From assembly GCA_903821465.1 (NCBI GenBank), contig CAIJLK010000136.1:1-44088 (forward strand): a stretch of DNA of 44,088 bases. Reading direction: 5' to 3'. The notes beneath the pieces are model-generated. The model searched no databases, had not been told where the DNA came from, and was given only the letters and a program-made list of their open reading frames with translations. A program made the translations under genes and the position numbers. This stretch comes from an uncultured Bacteroidota bacterium. GTDB lineage: Bacteria; Bacteroidota; Bacteroidia; Chitinophagales; Chitinophagaceae. Shown here one piece after another: positions 17,208 to 25,441 of this stretch. Numbering within the stretch: position 1 is the first letter of the stretch; each line of letters opens with the position of its first letter.

Positions 17208-18305
17208 TTATTGTTCTGTGATATTGATAACCTGCGTTTTAGGCATTTCAGCATTGCGCATGGCGATATTCCGAACGGTAGCTGAAGTGAAATCTCTGAA
17301 TGCTTTTTTACTGATCTCATCAGTTCCAACCATTGTTGGCACACCCGCATCACCAGCTTCGCGGATGGACTGCACCAAGGGGATTTGTCCCAAAAACGAC
17401 AGATCATATTCATCAGCCAAACGCTTACCACCCTCTTTTCCAAACAGGTAATATTTGTTATCTGGCAATTCAGCCGGAGTGAAATAACTCATGTTTTCTA
17501 CCAGTCCGATTATAGGCACGTTGATTTGCGCTTGACCAAACATGGCAATCGCTTTTTTGGCATCCGCCAATGCTACATTCTGCGGAGTAGTAACAATTAC
17601 CACACCAGTAACAGGCACCGTTTGCATAAGTGTCAAATGTATATCACCTGTTCCTGGAGGCATATCTACAATTAGGTAATCTAATTCGCCCCAGTCAACA
17701 TCGGTAACAAACTGCTTCATAGCACTGCTAGCCATTGGCCCACGCCAAACCACTGCATTTTTTTCATCCACCAACAAACCAATACTCATTAAAGTAATCC
17801 CGTGCTTTTGTATAGGAATAATCAATCCCTTACCATCTACATCTTTCATTAAAGGCCGCTCGCCACGAACCCCAAACATAATGGGAACACTTGGTCCGTA
17901 TATATCCGCATCCATCAGTCCAACAGTTGCGCCACCTTCAGCCAGTGCCAATGCCAGATTTGCAGAAACCGTACTTTTCCCAACCCCTCCTTTACCACTT
18001 ACCACTGCAATGATATTCTTAACCCCGGCCAAAATTTCCTTATTATCCTTACGTATAGTAGTAGTATTAGAAGTGAAATTCACGGTGATTTCCGCCTCCT
18101 TATTCACTAATAGTTTGATGGCATTCTCACTAGCCATACGCATCATATCCTTCATCGGACATGCTGGAGTGGTTAAAACAATGGTAAAACTTACCTTATT
18201 GCCGTCAACCGTAAGATCCTTAATCATGTTCAATGTAACCAGGTCCTTACCCAAATCAGGCTCCTGCACATTACTCAAAGCCTGTAAAATAGCCGCTTCT
18301 GTCAT
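17208..18305 (-). CDS. mrp: Mrp/NBP35-family P-loop ATPase (Fe-S carrier type)
   Basis: About 365 residues: an N-terminal MIP18/DUF59 domain (residues 1-85, with the single cysteine in TPACPM) and a Mrp ATPase domain with the deviant Walker A SGKGGVGKSTVSANLA. YGPSVPIMFG, WRGPMASSAMKQF, YLIVDMPPGTGDIHLTL and TTPQNVALADAKK are diagnostic. Mrp proteins carry or transfer Fe-S clusters. The C-terminal CxxC that bridges a cluster in most Mrp proteins is missing: the segment after ENMSYF reads TPAELP. GTG precedes the preferred ATG (complement of 18303-18305) by one codon. Confidence 0.93.
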   Translation of the reverse strand: MTEAAILQALSNVQEPDLGKDLVTLNMIKDLTVDGNKVSFTIVLTTPACPMKDMMRMASENAIKLLVNKEAEITVNFTSNTTTIRKDNKEILAGVKNIIAVVSGKGGVGKSTVSANLALALAEGGATVGLMDADIYGPSVPIMFGVRGERPLMKDVDGKGLIIPIQKHGITLMSIGLLVDEKNAVVWRGPMASSAMKQFVTDVDWGELDYLIVDMPPGTGDIHLTLMQTVPVTGVVIVTTPQNVALADAKKAIAMFGQAQINVPIIGLVENMSYFTPAELPDNKYYLFGKEGGKRLADEYDLSFLGQIPLVQSIREAGDAGVPTMVGTDEISKKAFRDFTSATVRNIAMRNAEMPKTQVINITEQ

Positions 18306-18339
18306 CACGAAAGTTTTTGTTAAAAAAGAAAATACCGCG

Positions 18340-18347
18340 CAAAGTTA
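18340..18347 (-). promoter_or_regulatory. -7 promoter element TAACTTTG for mrp
   Basis: An exact TAnnTTTG match on the minus strand, 35 bases upstream of the mrp ATG, inside the 139-bp divergent gap to the next plus-strand gene. Confidence 0.55.
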
Positions 18348-18408
18348 ACAGCTAGCAGCCTTACTTTGTTCTAAATCCTTTAGTTTAAATAAAGAAGCGG
18401 ATAAGACT

Positions 18409-18416
18409 TAATTTTG
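18409..18416 (+). promoter_or_regulatory. -7 promoter element TAATTTTG upstream of the secreted regulatory-domain protein
   Basis: An exact TAnnTTTG match 28 bases before the ATG at 18445. A second exact match, TATTTTTG (18432-18439), lies only 5 bases before the ATG and would leave no leader, so the first is preferred. Confidence 0.45.
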
Positions 18417-18444
18417 TGTATAAACGCTTTGTATTTTTGATGCG

Positions 18445-19092
18445 ATGAAGAAATTTCTACCATTTATTATTCTATTGACTGCTTTGTTTGTTTCTGAACG
18501 CTCAAAAGCGCAGGAAGCTAATCCCTATCGCGACTCTGTTGTACAGTTCAACGGGGTGGTTATGACTGCCGATAGTTTGAGGGGAATTGGCTCAGCCAGT
18601 ATTATCGTTGAAGGCAAAGGCCGGGGAACCATTTCAAGTCCCGATGGGGTATTCTCTATTGCCGTTTTAAAAGGCGATAAGATTACTTTTTCTTGCATGG
18701 GGTTCAAGAATTATAGCATTTCGATCCCGAGGGACTTAAAGGAAAATCAATATACCTGGATCCAGTTATTGGTTACCGATACCGTTTACTTACCTGCTAC
18801 AATTTTAAGACCAAGACCTAGTAGAGAACAATTCGAGCGCGATTTTGTGAATAATCGCGTACCGGACGATATGTATGAAATTGCGCGTAAGAATACAGAT
18901 GAATCCCAACGCAGGATATTAATTAACAGCCTTCCAGCTGATGGTCGAGAAGCAGTTAATTACCAAATGCGCCAACAAGCCAATAAGTATTATTATAACG
19001 GACAAGTGCCGCCGATGAATATTTTGAACCCTGCTGCATGGGCCGACTTTATCAAAGCATGGAAACGGGGTGATTTTAAAAGCAAAAATTAA
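18445..19092 (+). CDS. Secreted carboxypeptidase-regulatory-like domain protein
   Basis: A 215-residue protein with a signal peptide (about residues 1-22, ending RSKAQ). It has one carboxypeptidase D regulatory-like beta-sandwich (about residues 33-115; FNGVVMTADSLRGIGSASIIVEG, GTISSPDGVFSIAVLKGDKITFSCMGF). In Bacteroidota this domain is found on TonB-dependent receptors and other surface proteins. The remaining 100 residues are charged and unassigned, with an asparagine-rich YYYNGQVPPMNILNPAAW segment near the end. Its stop overlaps the start of the 3-hydroxybutyryl-CoA dehydrogenase gene by one base (TAATG), though no functional link is obvious. Confidence 0.82.
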   Translation: MKKFLPFIILLTALFVSERSKAQEANPYRDSVVQFNGVVMTADSLRGIGSASIIVEGKGRGTISSPDGVFSIAVLKGDKITFSCMGFKNYSISIPRDLKENQYTWIQLLVTDTVYLPATILRPRPSREQFERDFVNNRVPDDMYEIARKNTDESQRRILINSLPADGREAVNYQMRQQANKYYYNGQVPPMNILNPAAWADFIKAWKRGDFKSKN

Positions 19093-19988
19093 TGATAACG
19101 ATCAAACATGTTAGTGTAATAGGTGCAGGTACCATGGGAAATGGCATTGCACATGTTTTTGCTCAAAACGGATTTTCAGTCAGCCTGATCGATGTTAGCC
19201 AGTCGCAACTCGAAAAAGCCATTGAGACCATTACAAAAAATATGGATCGCCAAATTGCAAAAGCTGGTTTAACCCAAGAAGCAAAACAAGCTGCACTAAA
19301 TAATTTACAAATATATACCAGTATCGCTGAGGGGGTAAAAAATGCTGAACTAGTGGTAGAAGCAGCTACAGAAAATGAAGCATTGAAATTGCAAATTTTC
19401 AAACAGGTCGATGAACATGCTCCATCTGGAACTATTTTAGCAAGTAATACTTCCTCCATCTCCATTACCAAAATAGCTTCTGTAACCAAACGCCCTCATT
19501 TAGTAATTGGAATGCATTTTATGAACCCAGTTCCTGTAATGAAACTGGTGGAGATTATTAATGGTTATGCAACTGACAATAAAGTAACTGATACTATTGT
19601 GGCACTAAGTAAAACTTTGGGTAAAGTTCCTTGTGTAGTGAACGACTATCCCGGTTTTATTGCCAATAAGATCTTGATGCCAATGATCAATGAAGCCATC
19701 TATAGTTTATACGAAGGCATTGCTGGTGTTGAATCAATTGATACCATCATGAAATTAGGAATGGCACATCCAATGGGTCCCTTACAATTAGCAGATTTTA
19801 TTGGCCTCGATACATGCCTGAGTATTTTAAATGTTTTATACCAAGGATTTGGAAATACTAAATACGCTCCCTGTCCCCTCTTAGTAAATATGGTTTCCGC
19901 AGGTAAATTAGGTGCGAAATCGGGTGAAGGTTTTTATACTTATACTGCAGGATCGAAGGACTTAGTAGTAAGTGAAAGATTCAAATAA
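19092..19988 (+). CDS. 3-hydroxybutyryl-CoA dehydrogenase
   Basis: A 298-residue short-form 3-hydroxyacyl-CoA dehydrogenase (Hbd/PaaH type). It has the NAD-binding GAGTMGNGIAHVFAQNG (residues 10-26), the catalytic His in GMHFMNPVPVMKLVEII, the partner Glu, and NDYPGFIANKILMPMINEAI. The C-terminal domain has DTIMKLGMAHPMGPLQLADFIGLD. It reversibly oxidises 3-hydroxybutyryl-CoA in fatty-acid or butanoate metabolism. Translation is coupled to the preceding secreted-protein gene. YdcF follows after 5 bases. Confidence 0.93.
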   Translation: MITIKHVSVIGAGTMGNGIAHVFAQNGFSVSLIDVSQSQLEKAIETITKNMDRQIAKAGLTQEAKQAALNNLQIYTSIAEGVKNAELVVEAATENEALKLQIFKQVDEHAPSGTILASNTSSISITKIASVTKRPHLVIGMHFMNPVPVMKLVEIINGYATDNKVTDTIVALSKTLGKVPCVVNDYPGFIANKILMPMINEAIYSLYEGIAGVESIDTIMKLGMAHPMGPLQLADFIGLDTCLSILNVLYQGFGNTKYAPCPLLVNMVSAGKLGAKSGEGFYTYTAGSKDLVVSERFK

Positions 19989-19993
19989 CCAAT

Positions 19994-20752
19994 ATGTTTT
20001 TTATCTTCTCAAAGATCCTTTTCTTCTTATTATCTCCCCTAACATGGATGGGCTTATTACTGCTCCTGATTTTATTTTCCAATAATTCAAAATTGAAAAG
20101 AAAATTAAAAGTAAGTATCATTGCGATCTCAGTACTATTTACAAATCCATTCCTATATCGCAATGCAGTAATGCTCTGGCAAACTAATCCAGTTGAATTA
20201 AATAAGACCACAGTTTATGAAGCAGGAATTTTACTCGGCGGTTTTTCTGGATACGACAAATACAGTCGCGGATTTTTTAACCGAGCTTCAGACCGATTCA
20301 TAGAAGCAACTAATTTATATCATCAGGGAATCATCAAAAAAATTATCATTACCGGAGGCAATGGGGCACTCACTATCGATCAACCAGCCGAGTCGTTCTT
20401 TGTGTCTGATCAGTTATTAAAAAATGGAATCCCAAAAGAGGCCATCGTATTGGAATCTAATTCAAGGAATACTTACGAGAATGCAGTGTTCACGAAAAAA
20501 GTGGTGGACTCTCTGCAGTTGAAAGGAACCCTTGTTTTAATTACTTCCGCAGAACATATGCCAAGATCTATCAAGGTTTTTAAAAAAGCAGGATTCTCCA
20601 TTCAACCTTATCCCTGCGATTATGATATATATAATGAGAGGCTGGATCTTTCAAATACTATTGCCCCTGACCCTAGTTTATTAGAGGATTGGAAATATTT
20701 ATTTAAAGAAATAGTTGGAACGCTAGTTTACCAATTAACTGGTAAAGCATAA
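19994..20752 (+). CDS. YdcF/ElyC-family (DUF218) membrane protein
   Basis: A 252-residue protein with two N-terminal membrane helices (about residues 5-30 and 35-55) and a periplasmic DUF218 domain. Domain segments are AGILLGGFSGYD, RFIEATNLYHQGIIKKIIITGG, LESNSRNTYENAVFTKK and ITSAEHMPRSIKVFKKAGF. ElyC and SanA, its relatives, affect envelope integrity; the chemistry is not settled. It is third in a plus-strand run. Its stop abuts that of the convergent yigZ gene with no gap. Confidence 0.88.
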   Translation: MFFIFSKILFFLLSPLTWMGLLLLLILFSNNSKLKRKLKVSIIAISVLFTNPFLYRNAVMLWQTNPVELNKTTVYEAGILLGGFSGYDKYSRGFFNRASDRFIEATNLYHQGIIKKIIITGGNGALTIDQPAESFFVSDQLLKNGIPKEAIVLESNSRNTYENAVFTKKVVDSLQLKGTLVLITSAEHMPRSIKVFKKAGFSIQPYPCDYDIYNERLDLSNTIAPDPSLLEDWKYLFKEIVGTLVYQLTGKA

Positions 20753-21355
20753 TTATTTTACAGGCTTCACATCTACGGTATGCAGGTCGTGCAATTTAAA
20801 AAGCACTTCTTCCAATCTTGCTTTAGGAATGCCAATCCGCAACAAGCAAAACAATTGCTGCTCTTGTCCGATCACGGTACATCCAAACTGCTTACAGATG
20901 ATCATTACTTCATTCATACGCGTATAATCAAACTGCAATTCATATACTATTTCAATGGCTTTCTCAACAATGGGTACTAACTGCAAAGCCATTACGGTAG
21001 CAGTCTTATAAGCATTGATCAATCCAGGCACGCCCAATAAAGTACCCCCAAAATAACGAACAACGATCACCGCTGTATTGGTGAGTAGTTTACTATCAAT
21101 TTGTCCGAGTATGGGCCTACCTGCACTTCCACTTGGTTCACCATCATCAGATACGCGAAAATTATTTCCGTCGAGTCCAATTCGATACGCAAAACAATGA
21201 TGCACCGCTTTTGAATGTTCTTTTTTTAATTGTTGCAATTGTAATTTAAAATCATCAACACTTTGAAGGGGAGAAGCAAATGCAATAAACTTACTTCCGC
21301 GATCCTTAAATTCAGCAAAGGCAGATTTTTCAATTGTTTGATAATTATCTGCCAT
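20753..21355 (-). CDS. yigZ: YigZ/IMPACT-family protein
   Basis: A 200-residue protein with the UPF0029/IMPACT N-terminal domain (SKFIAFASPLQSVDDFKLQLQQLKKEHSKA.HHCFAYR, then DDGEPSGSAGRPILGQI and VVVRYFGGTLLGVPGLI) and a C-terminal DUF1949 ferredoxin-like domain. The family is broadly conserved; eukaryotic IMPACT modulates GCN1/GCN2, and the bacterial role is uncertain. The next gene on the strand (EamA) is upstream by 2 bases, so EamA, YigZ and probably RibD are co-transcribed. Confidence 0.92.
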   Translation of the reverse strand: MADNYQTIEKSAFAEFKDRGSKFIAFASPLQSVDDFKLQLQQLKKEHSKAVHHCFAYRIGLDGNNFRVSDDGEPSGSAGRPILGQIDSKLLTNTAVIVVRYFGGTLLGVPGLINAYKTATVMALQLVPIVEKAIEIVYELQFDYTRMNEVMIICKQFGCTVIGQEQQLFCLLRIGIPKARLEEVLFKLHDLHTVDVKPVK

Positions 21356-21357
21356 GA

Positions 21358-22248
21358 TTATAAATTAGCACCGAATGCAATGAAATAAATAGCTACTAAC
21401 GAAAGCGCAATACCCAACCAATTAATTTTTGATAACCGTTCTTTAAATAAGATCCAGGCAACAACCGAACTGAATAATACGATCCCCATATTGTTCACCG
21501 GAATGCTGGCAGAACTTTGCCAAGGACTCTGTTTTAGAAAATGCACCAAGCACCAAATAGAAAAATAATTTGGAATTCCAATTAAAATGCCCGCCAATAA
21601 ATGTTTGAAAGCAAAAACCTGTTTGCTAGAAATATATTGATACATTAAATAGAGCGATCCAATGCTGGAAGCAGAGAAAAATCCACTGATCAAATAAGCA
21701 TTACTATTTTCAACTGTAACATAAGTCTGTTGTACATGATTGATCAATGCATCTAAAAAACCACTCCCGAAAAACAGGGCAACAGGTAATAAATATTTCA
21801 ACTTACCCTGATCAGTTTTGTCGGCTTCGTTATTATTGGTTGGCTGATAACAGGTGAGTATCACAGCAAGCAACGCCAGTATCACACCGAATAATTTCCA
21901 TCCTTTTACAGTTTCATGATAGAGGTAAACAGATAAGATAACTGGAATGATCAGCGAGAGTTTATTGGCTACAGAAGCAACTGCTACGCTGATCTTCTGT
22001 GCTGTCATACCAATCACATTGAATATAGTAATAAACAGAACACCCATTAAACAGGCCCATTGAAACCAAACTTGATGAATCGATTCGTTATTAATTGGGA
22101 ATGCCCCATTTACAATAGAACCAGTTATTACACAAGTGATATAATTAAAAACAATGGCCTGAAAGATCGACACACCGTATTTCTCACATACTTTAAATGC
22201 AAGAGTGAGATAACTGGTTAAAACGATACTGCCGAATAAATATAACAT
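21358..22248 (-). CDS. EamA-family (DMT superfamily) transporter
   Basis: A 296-residue protein with about ten predicted membrane helices in two repeats, as in EamA/DMT permeases. Examples are SVAVASVANKLSLIIPVILSVYLYHE in the first half and SASIPVNNMGIVLFSSVVAWILFKERLSKINWLGIALSLVAIYFIA in the second. The substrate is not predictable; metabolite efflux is usual. It lies 5 bases after ribD and 2 bases before yigZ on the same strand. Confidence 0.85.
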   Translation of the reverse strand: MLYLFGSIVLTSYLTLAFKVCEKYGVSIFQAIVFNYITCVITGSIVNGAFPINNESIHQVWFQWACLMGVLFITIFNVIGMTAQKISVAVASVANKLSLIIPVILSVYLYHETVKGWKLFGVILALLAVILTCYQPTNNNEADKTDQGKLKYLLPVALFFGSGFLDALINHVQQTYVTVENSNAYLISGFFSASSIGSLYLMYQYISSKQVFAFKHLLAGILIGIPNYFSIWCLVHFLKQSPWQSSASIPVNNMGIVLFSSVVAWILFKERLSKINWLGIALSLVAIYFIAFGANL

Positions 22249-22253
22249 AGTCC

Positions 22254-23309
22254 CTACTTATTAATTGTTGTACTGTTTCGATAAATAAAAATAGTATCGT
22301 TAGCAGATGGAAAACTTTCTACCCATTCCTTATTTTTTAAGATGGGTGCCGCCAAACCAGCAGCTATTTTAAGTGTGTTATTTTGAATGATCCTTGCTTC
22401 ATCCCAAATGCCTGCATCAATGAATGATTGCAAAAGCATCGCCCCTCCTTCCACAAGAATGCTCTGCAAAGGATATGCATAACAGAAATCCAATACTTGC
22501 TCGAGTACCCGATTGGTAAAATCAATTTTTACATAAATCAAATGGTCATTCACTGAATCGGTGGATGCATTAAAAACAATCGTGGTAGCTTCTGCATTAA
22601 ATAAATGACTATTTGCAGGGATCTTCAAATGTTGATCAATGACCAATCTTGTTGGATTCTTCCCCTTCCATAAACGATTGGTAAGCGAAGGATTATCTTT
22701 TAATGCGGTATTAGTTCCCACCAAAATCCCATCTTCTTCCCCGCGCCAGCGATGCACCAATCGATTCGAAAATTCATTGCTGATCAGTAAGCGTTCATTT
22801 CCCGTTGCAGCGATCATCTGATCAGCGGTCTGGGCCCATTTTAAAATAATAAAGGGTCTTTTTTTCTGTTGATAAACAAAAAATCGTTTATTCAAAGCCT
22901 TCGCTTTTTCTTCTAAGATGCCCGCAATAACTTCAATGCCTGCTTCTCTTAAATTGGCAATGCCTTTACCATTCACTTTTACAAATGGATCACTACAACC
23001 GATCACTACCGTAGGAATTTTATGATCAATGATCAATTGTGAGCAGGGCGGTGTTTTGCCATAATGTGCACAGGGTTCAAGCGAAACATATAAAGTGGAT
23101 GAGCTAATCAGATCCCGATCTGCTAAACAAACCGATTTTAAGCAATTCACTTCTGCATGTGCTGCTCCATATTTCTCGTGATAACCCTCCCCTATAATGC
23201 GGTTCTGACATACCAATACGGCGCCAACCATTGGATTGGGAGCTACTGATCCTGAGCCCGCTAGGGATAGATCAATACATCGTTGCATATAGGTTTCTTG
23301 AATATTCAT
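22254..23309 (-). CDS. ribD: Riboflavin biosynthesis deaminase/reductase RibD
   Basis: A 351-residue bifunctional enzyme. The N-terminal pyrimidine deaminase has the zinc site His51-Ala-Glu53 (HAEVNCL), Cys80 in EPCAHYGKTPPCS and Cys89. The C-terminal reductase domain has FIILKWAQTADQMIA, RWRGEEDGILVGTNTALKDNPSLTNR and ILVEGGAMLLQSF. It performs the second and third steps of riboflavin synthesis. No FMN riboswitch fits in the 45-bp gap to the divergent prmC gene. No other rib gene is nearby. Confidence 0.95.
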   Translation of the reverse strand: MNIQETYMQRCIDLSLAGSGSVAPNPMVGAVLVCQNRIIGEGYHEKYGAAHAEVNCLKSVCLADRDLISSSTLYVSLEPCAHYGKTPPCSQLIIDHKIPTVVIGCSDPFVKVNGKGIANLREAGIEVIAGILEEKAKALNKRFFVYQQKKRPFIILKWAQTADQMIAATGNERLLISNEFSNRLVHRWRGEEDGILVGTNTALKDNPSLTNRLWKGKNPTRLVIDQHLKIPANSHLFNAEATTIVFNASTDSVNDHLIYVKIDFTNRVLEQVLDFCYAYPLQSILVEGGAMLLQSFIDAGIWDEARIIQNNTLKIAAGLAAPILKNKEWVESFPSANDTIFIYRNSTTINK

Positions 23310-23322
23310 TATCCGGAATTAA

Positions 23323-23330
23323 CAAAAATA
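23323..23330 (-). promoter_or_regulatory. -7 promoter element TATTTTTG for ribD
   Basis: An exact TAnnTTTG match on the minus strand, 14 bases upstream of the ribD ATG, implying a very short leader. On the plus strand the near match TAACATTG (23343-23350) lies 5 bases before the prmC ATG. Confidence 0.5.
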
Positions 23331-23354
23331 GCCAAATGGTGCTAACATTGCAGC

Positions 23355-24209
23355 ATGTTGATTGAATTAGCCTACCAGCAACTCTTGCGAAAACTAGAAA
23401 CGCTTTATGACAAGCGCGAAGCAACGAGTATTGCAAATTGGGTGATCGAACATATTACTGGTTTAAAAAGAATGGACCGCATCATTCAGAAAGAGCTATT
23501 GCTGAGTGCAGAACAAGTAGATAAACTAACTGTCATAGCCAATCGATTACTTAATTCTGAACCCATTCAATATGTATTAGGAGAAGCTTGGTTTGCGGGA
23601 TATAAATTTTATGTTGACCCGTCTGTATTAATTCCCAGGCCTGAAACAGAAGAATTGGTTGAATGGATTTTGGCAGATGATGCTAGGAATGATTATCGTA
23701 CTTTTTTAGATATTGGTACAGGAACTGGATGCATCCCCATTGCGATCAAATTAAAAAAACCTCAAGCTTTTGTTTTAGGATTTGATATTAGTCCAGATGC
23801 ATTGGCAATTGCAAATAAAAATGCAATAGATCTAAACGCAGCCGCAAACTTTATGCAGGTTGATATATTAGATGAAACAAGATGGCAAAACTTTCCTCTA
23901 TTCAATTGCATTATAAGCAATCCACCCTATATCAAGGAATCTGAACAAAGTGATATGTCAAAACATGTAAAAGATTTTGAACCATCTATTGCATTATTCG
24001 TTCCTGATGAAGATCCTTTAATTTTCTATAGAAAGATGGCAGTATTTGGAATAACCCATTTAGAAAAAAATGGCAGTATTTATTTTGAAATAAATCAAGC
24101 CTTAGGAAATGAAGTGATTGGTTTATTGCAGCAATATGGCTATAACACTGAATTGAAGAAAGATTTAAATGGGAATGATCGAATGATCAAAGCGATGTTG
24201 CCTATTTAA
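23355..24209 (+). CDS. prmC: Release factor glutamine methyltransferase
   Basis: A 284-residue PrmC/HemK. An N-terminal helical domain (1-85, including SEPIQYVLGEAWFAG) is followed by the SAM-binding fold with VLIPRPETEELVEW, FLDIGTGTGCIPIAI and the catalytic NPPY (189-192). It methylates the GGQ glutamine of peptide-chain release factors. The 3' end overlaps the convergent exbD gene by 8 bases, so neither transcript has an independent terminator between them. Confidence 0.95.
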   Translation: MLIELAYQQLLRKLETLYDKREATSIANWVIEHITGLKRMDRIIQKELLLSAEQVDKLTVIANRLLNSEPIQYVLGEAWFAGYKFYVDPSVLIPRPETEELVEWILADDARNDYRTFLDIGTGTGCIPIAIKLKKPQAFVLGFDISPDALAIANKNAIDLNAAANFMQVDILDETRWQNFPLFNCIISNPPYIKESEQSDMSKHVKDFEPSIALFVPDEDPLIFYRKMAVFGITHLEKNGSIYFEINQALGNEVIGLLQQYGYNTELKKDLNGNDRMIKAMLPI

Positions 24210-24606
24210 TGCCGTTATTATCTACAGCCATCACTGGCGTTGCGCCAAGCTTCTTAATAACCTGCATGATCTTGATAGCAGTTCCTAAATGAGAAGTACT
24301 ATCTCCATTAATTACTACAGAAGGCTTCTCTGTTTCTTTTGCTAAAAACAATTTCAGCGCTGGTTCTAATTCGTTGAACGAAACTTTTTTAGACCCGAGG
24401 TAAATCTGCTGATCCTTGTCAACTGTAATAACCACAGTTTGCTTTGACTTGGTATCGCTTTTTGCTTTGGGATTGGAAACCTTAATGACATTCGGATTAG
24501 CCAATGTAGAAACGATCAGAAAAAACAATAACAGGATGAACAAAATATCGTTCAACGCTCCTGTATGTACTTCCGGATGATTTCTTAATTTTTTTCGAAT
24601 GTTCAT
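24202..24606 (-). CDS. exbD: ExbD/TolR-family protein
   Basis: A 134-residue protein with one N-terminal membrane helix (about residues 18-38, ILFILLLFFLIVSTL). The conserved Asp lies just before it (LNDILF). The periplasmic C-terminal domain ends in KIMQVIKKLGATPVMAVDNNG. With the upstream ExbB/TolQ-type protein (20 bp away) it forms a proton-driven energiser for TonB- or Tol-type envelope processes. No TonB is in the window. Its 3' end overlaps prmC. Confidence 0.9.
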   Translation of the reverse strand: MNIRKKLRNHPEVHTGALNDILFILLLFFLIVSTLANPNVIKVSNPKAKSDTKSKQTVVITVDKDQQIYLGSKKVSFNELEPALKLFLAKETEKPSVVINGDSTSHLGTAIKIMQVIKKLGATPVMAVDNNGIK

Positions 24607-24626
24607 GTAATGGGAATTTAGCCTGC

Positions 24627-25307
24627 TTACTTAGTTGGTTCTTGTAAAATATCCATAAACTCTGCGCTTGCAATTTCCATTTTATTAACGGTCTTATCGA
24701 TCTGCGTACTCAGGAAATTATGTGCGATGTAAGCAATCAAACCAATGATCAATCCCGTTCCTGAAGTGATCATTTTTGTATAGATCCCACCAGCAATGGT
24801 ATTCAAAGTATATTCTCCTGTAGAGGCAATCCCATAAAACAATTGTACCATCCCGATAATAGTTCCTAAGAATCCAAACATGGGTGCGATACCTGCTATC
24901 AGTGAAAGAATGGATAAGTTTTTTTCCATCTGGTACATTTCTAATTTCCCTACATTTTCCATGCTCTTCTCAATGGCATCGATAGGTTTCCCAATGCGTT
25001 GAATCCCTTTATCAATCATCCTTGCAACAGGGTTATTGGTATTCCTAGTTAAACTTCTTGCTGCACTTACATTTCCAGTAACGATATTATCGCGAATAAT
25101 GCGCATGAAATTTTCATCGATCCTAGATGCTTTACGAATCGCTATTAATCGCTCTGTAAAAACAAACACGGCTACTGCTAGTAGAATGTACAAAGGGTAC
25201 ATGATGAAACCACCCTTTTCTAATAAATTCCACATCGATATTTTTTCGGGTGCAGGAAGCGCAGCCGCAGCCTTTTGAAGGGTATCTATTTGCAAGAGAT
25301 CAAACAT
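24627..25307 (-). CDS. exbB: ExbB/TolQ/MotA-family proton channel protein
   Basis: A 226-residue protein with three membrane helices (about 30-50, 130-155, 175-200). It contains GIAPMFGFLGTIIGMVQLF and GGIYTKMITSGTGLIIGLIAYIAHNFL, the conserved channel segments of MotA/TolQ/ExbB. It works with the downstream ExbD-like protein. Whether the pair serves TonB or another envelope motor cannot be decided from this window. Confidence 0.92.
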   Translation of the reverse strand: MFDLLQIDTLQKAAAALPAPEKISMWNLLEKGGFIMYPLYILLAVAVFVFTERLIAIRKASRIDENFMRIIRDNIVTGNVSAARSLTRNTNNPVARMIDKGIQRIGKPIDAIEKSMENVGKLEMYQMEKNLSILSLIAGIAPMFGFLGTIIGMVQLFYGIASTGEYTLNTIAGGIYTKMITSGTGLIIGLIAYIAHNFLSTQIDKTVNKMEIASAEFMDILQEPTK

Positions 25308-25380
25308 CTCATTTAAATTTTATGGTGAACCTAAAATTAATCGCTTCTACAAAAGAACAGTACTGCTGTGAATAAAAACA

Positions 25381-25410
25381 CAAAAGCTTTCTTTTTTAGG
25401 AAAGCTTTTG
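25381..25410 (-). terminator. Terminator between the SPFH gene and exbB
   Basis: CAAAAGCTTTC and GAAAGCTTTTG form an 11-bp perfect stem around an 8-base loop. It is followed by a T-rich stretch on the minus strand, 31 bases after the SPFH gene stop. Confidence 0.85.
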
Positions 25411-25441
25411 CACATGATAGATTTAAACGATGTATGGCTGA

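Noticed and set aside
23310..23354. FMN riboswitch upstream of ribD
   Set aside because: The gap is 45 bp, too short for the aptamer, and contains promoter elements for both divergent genes.
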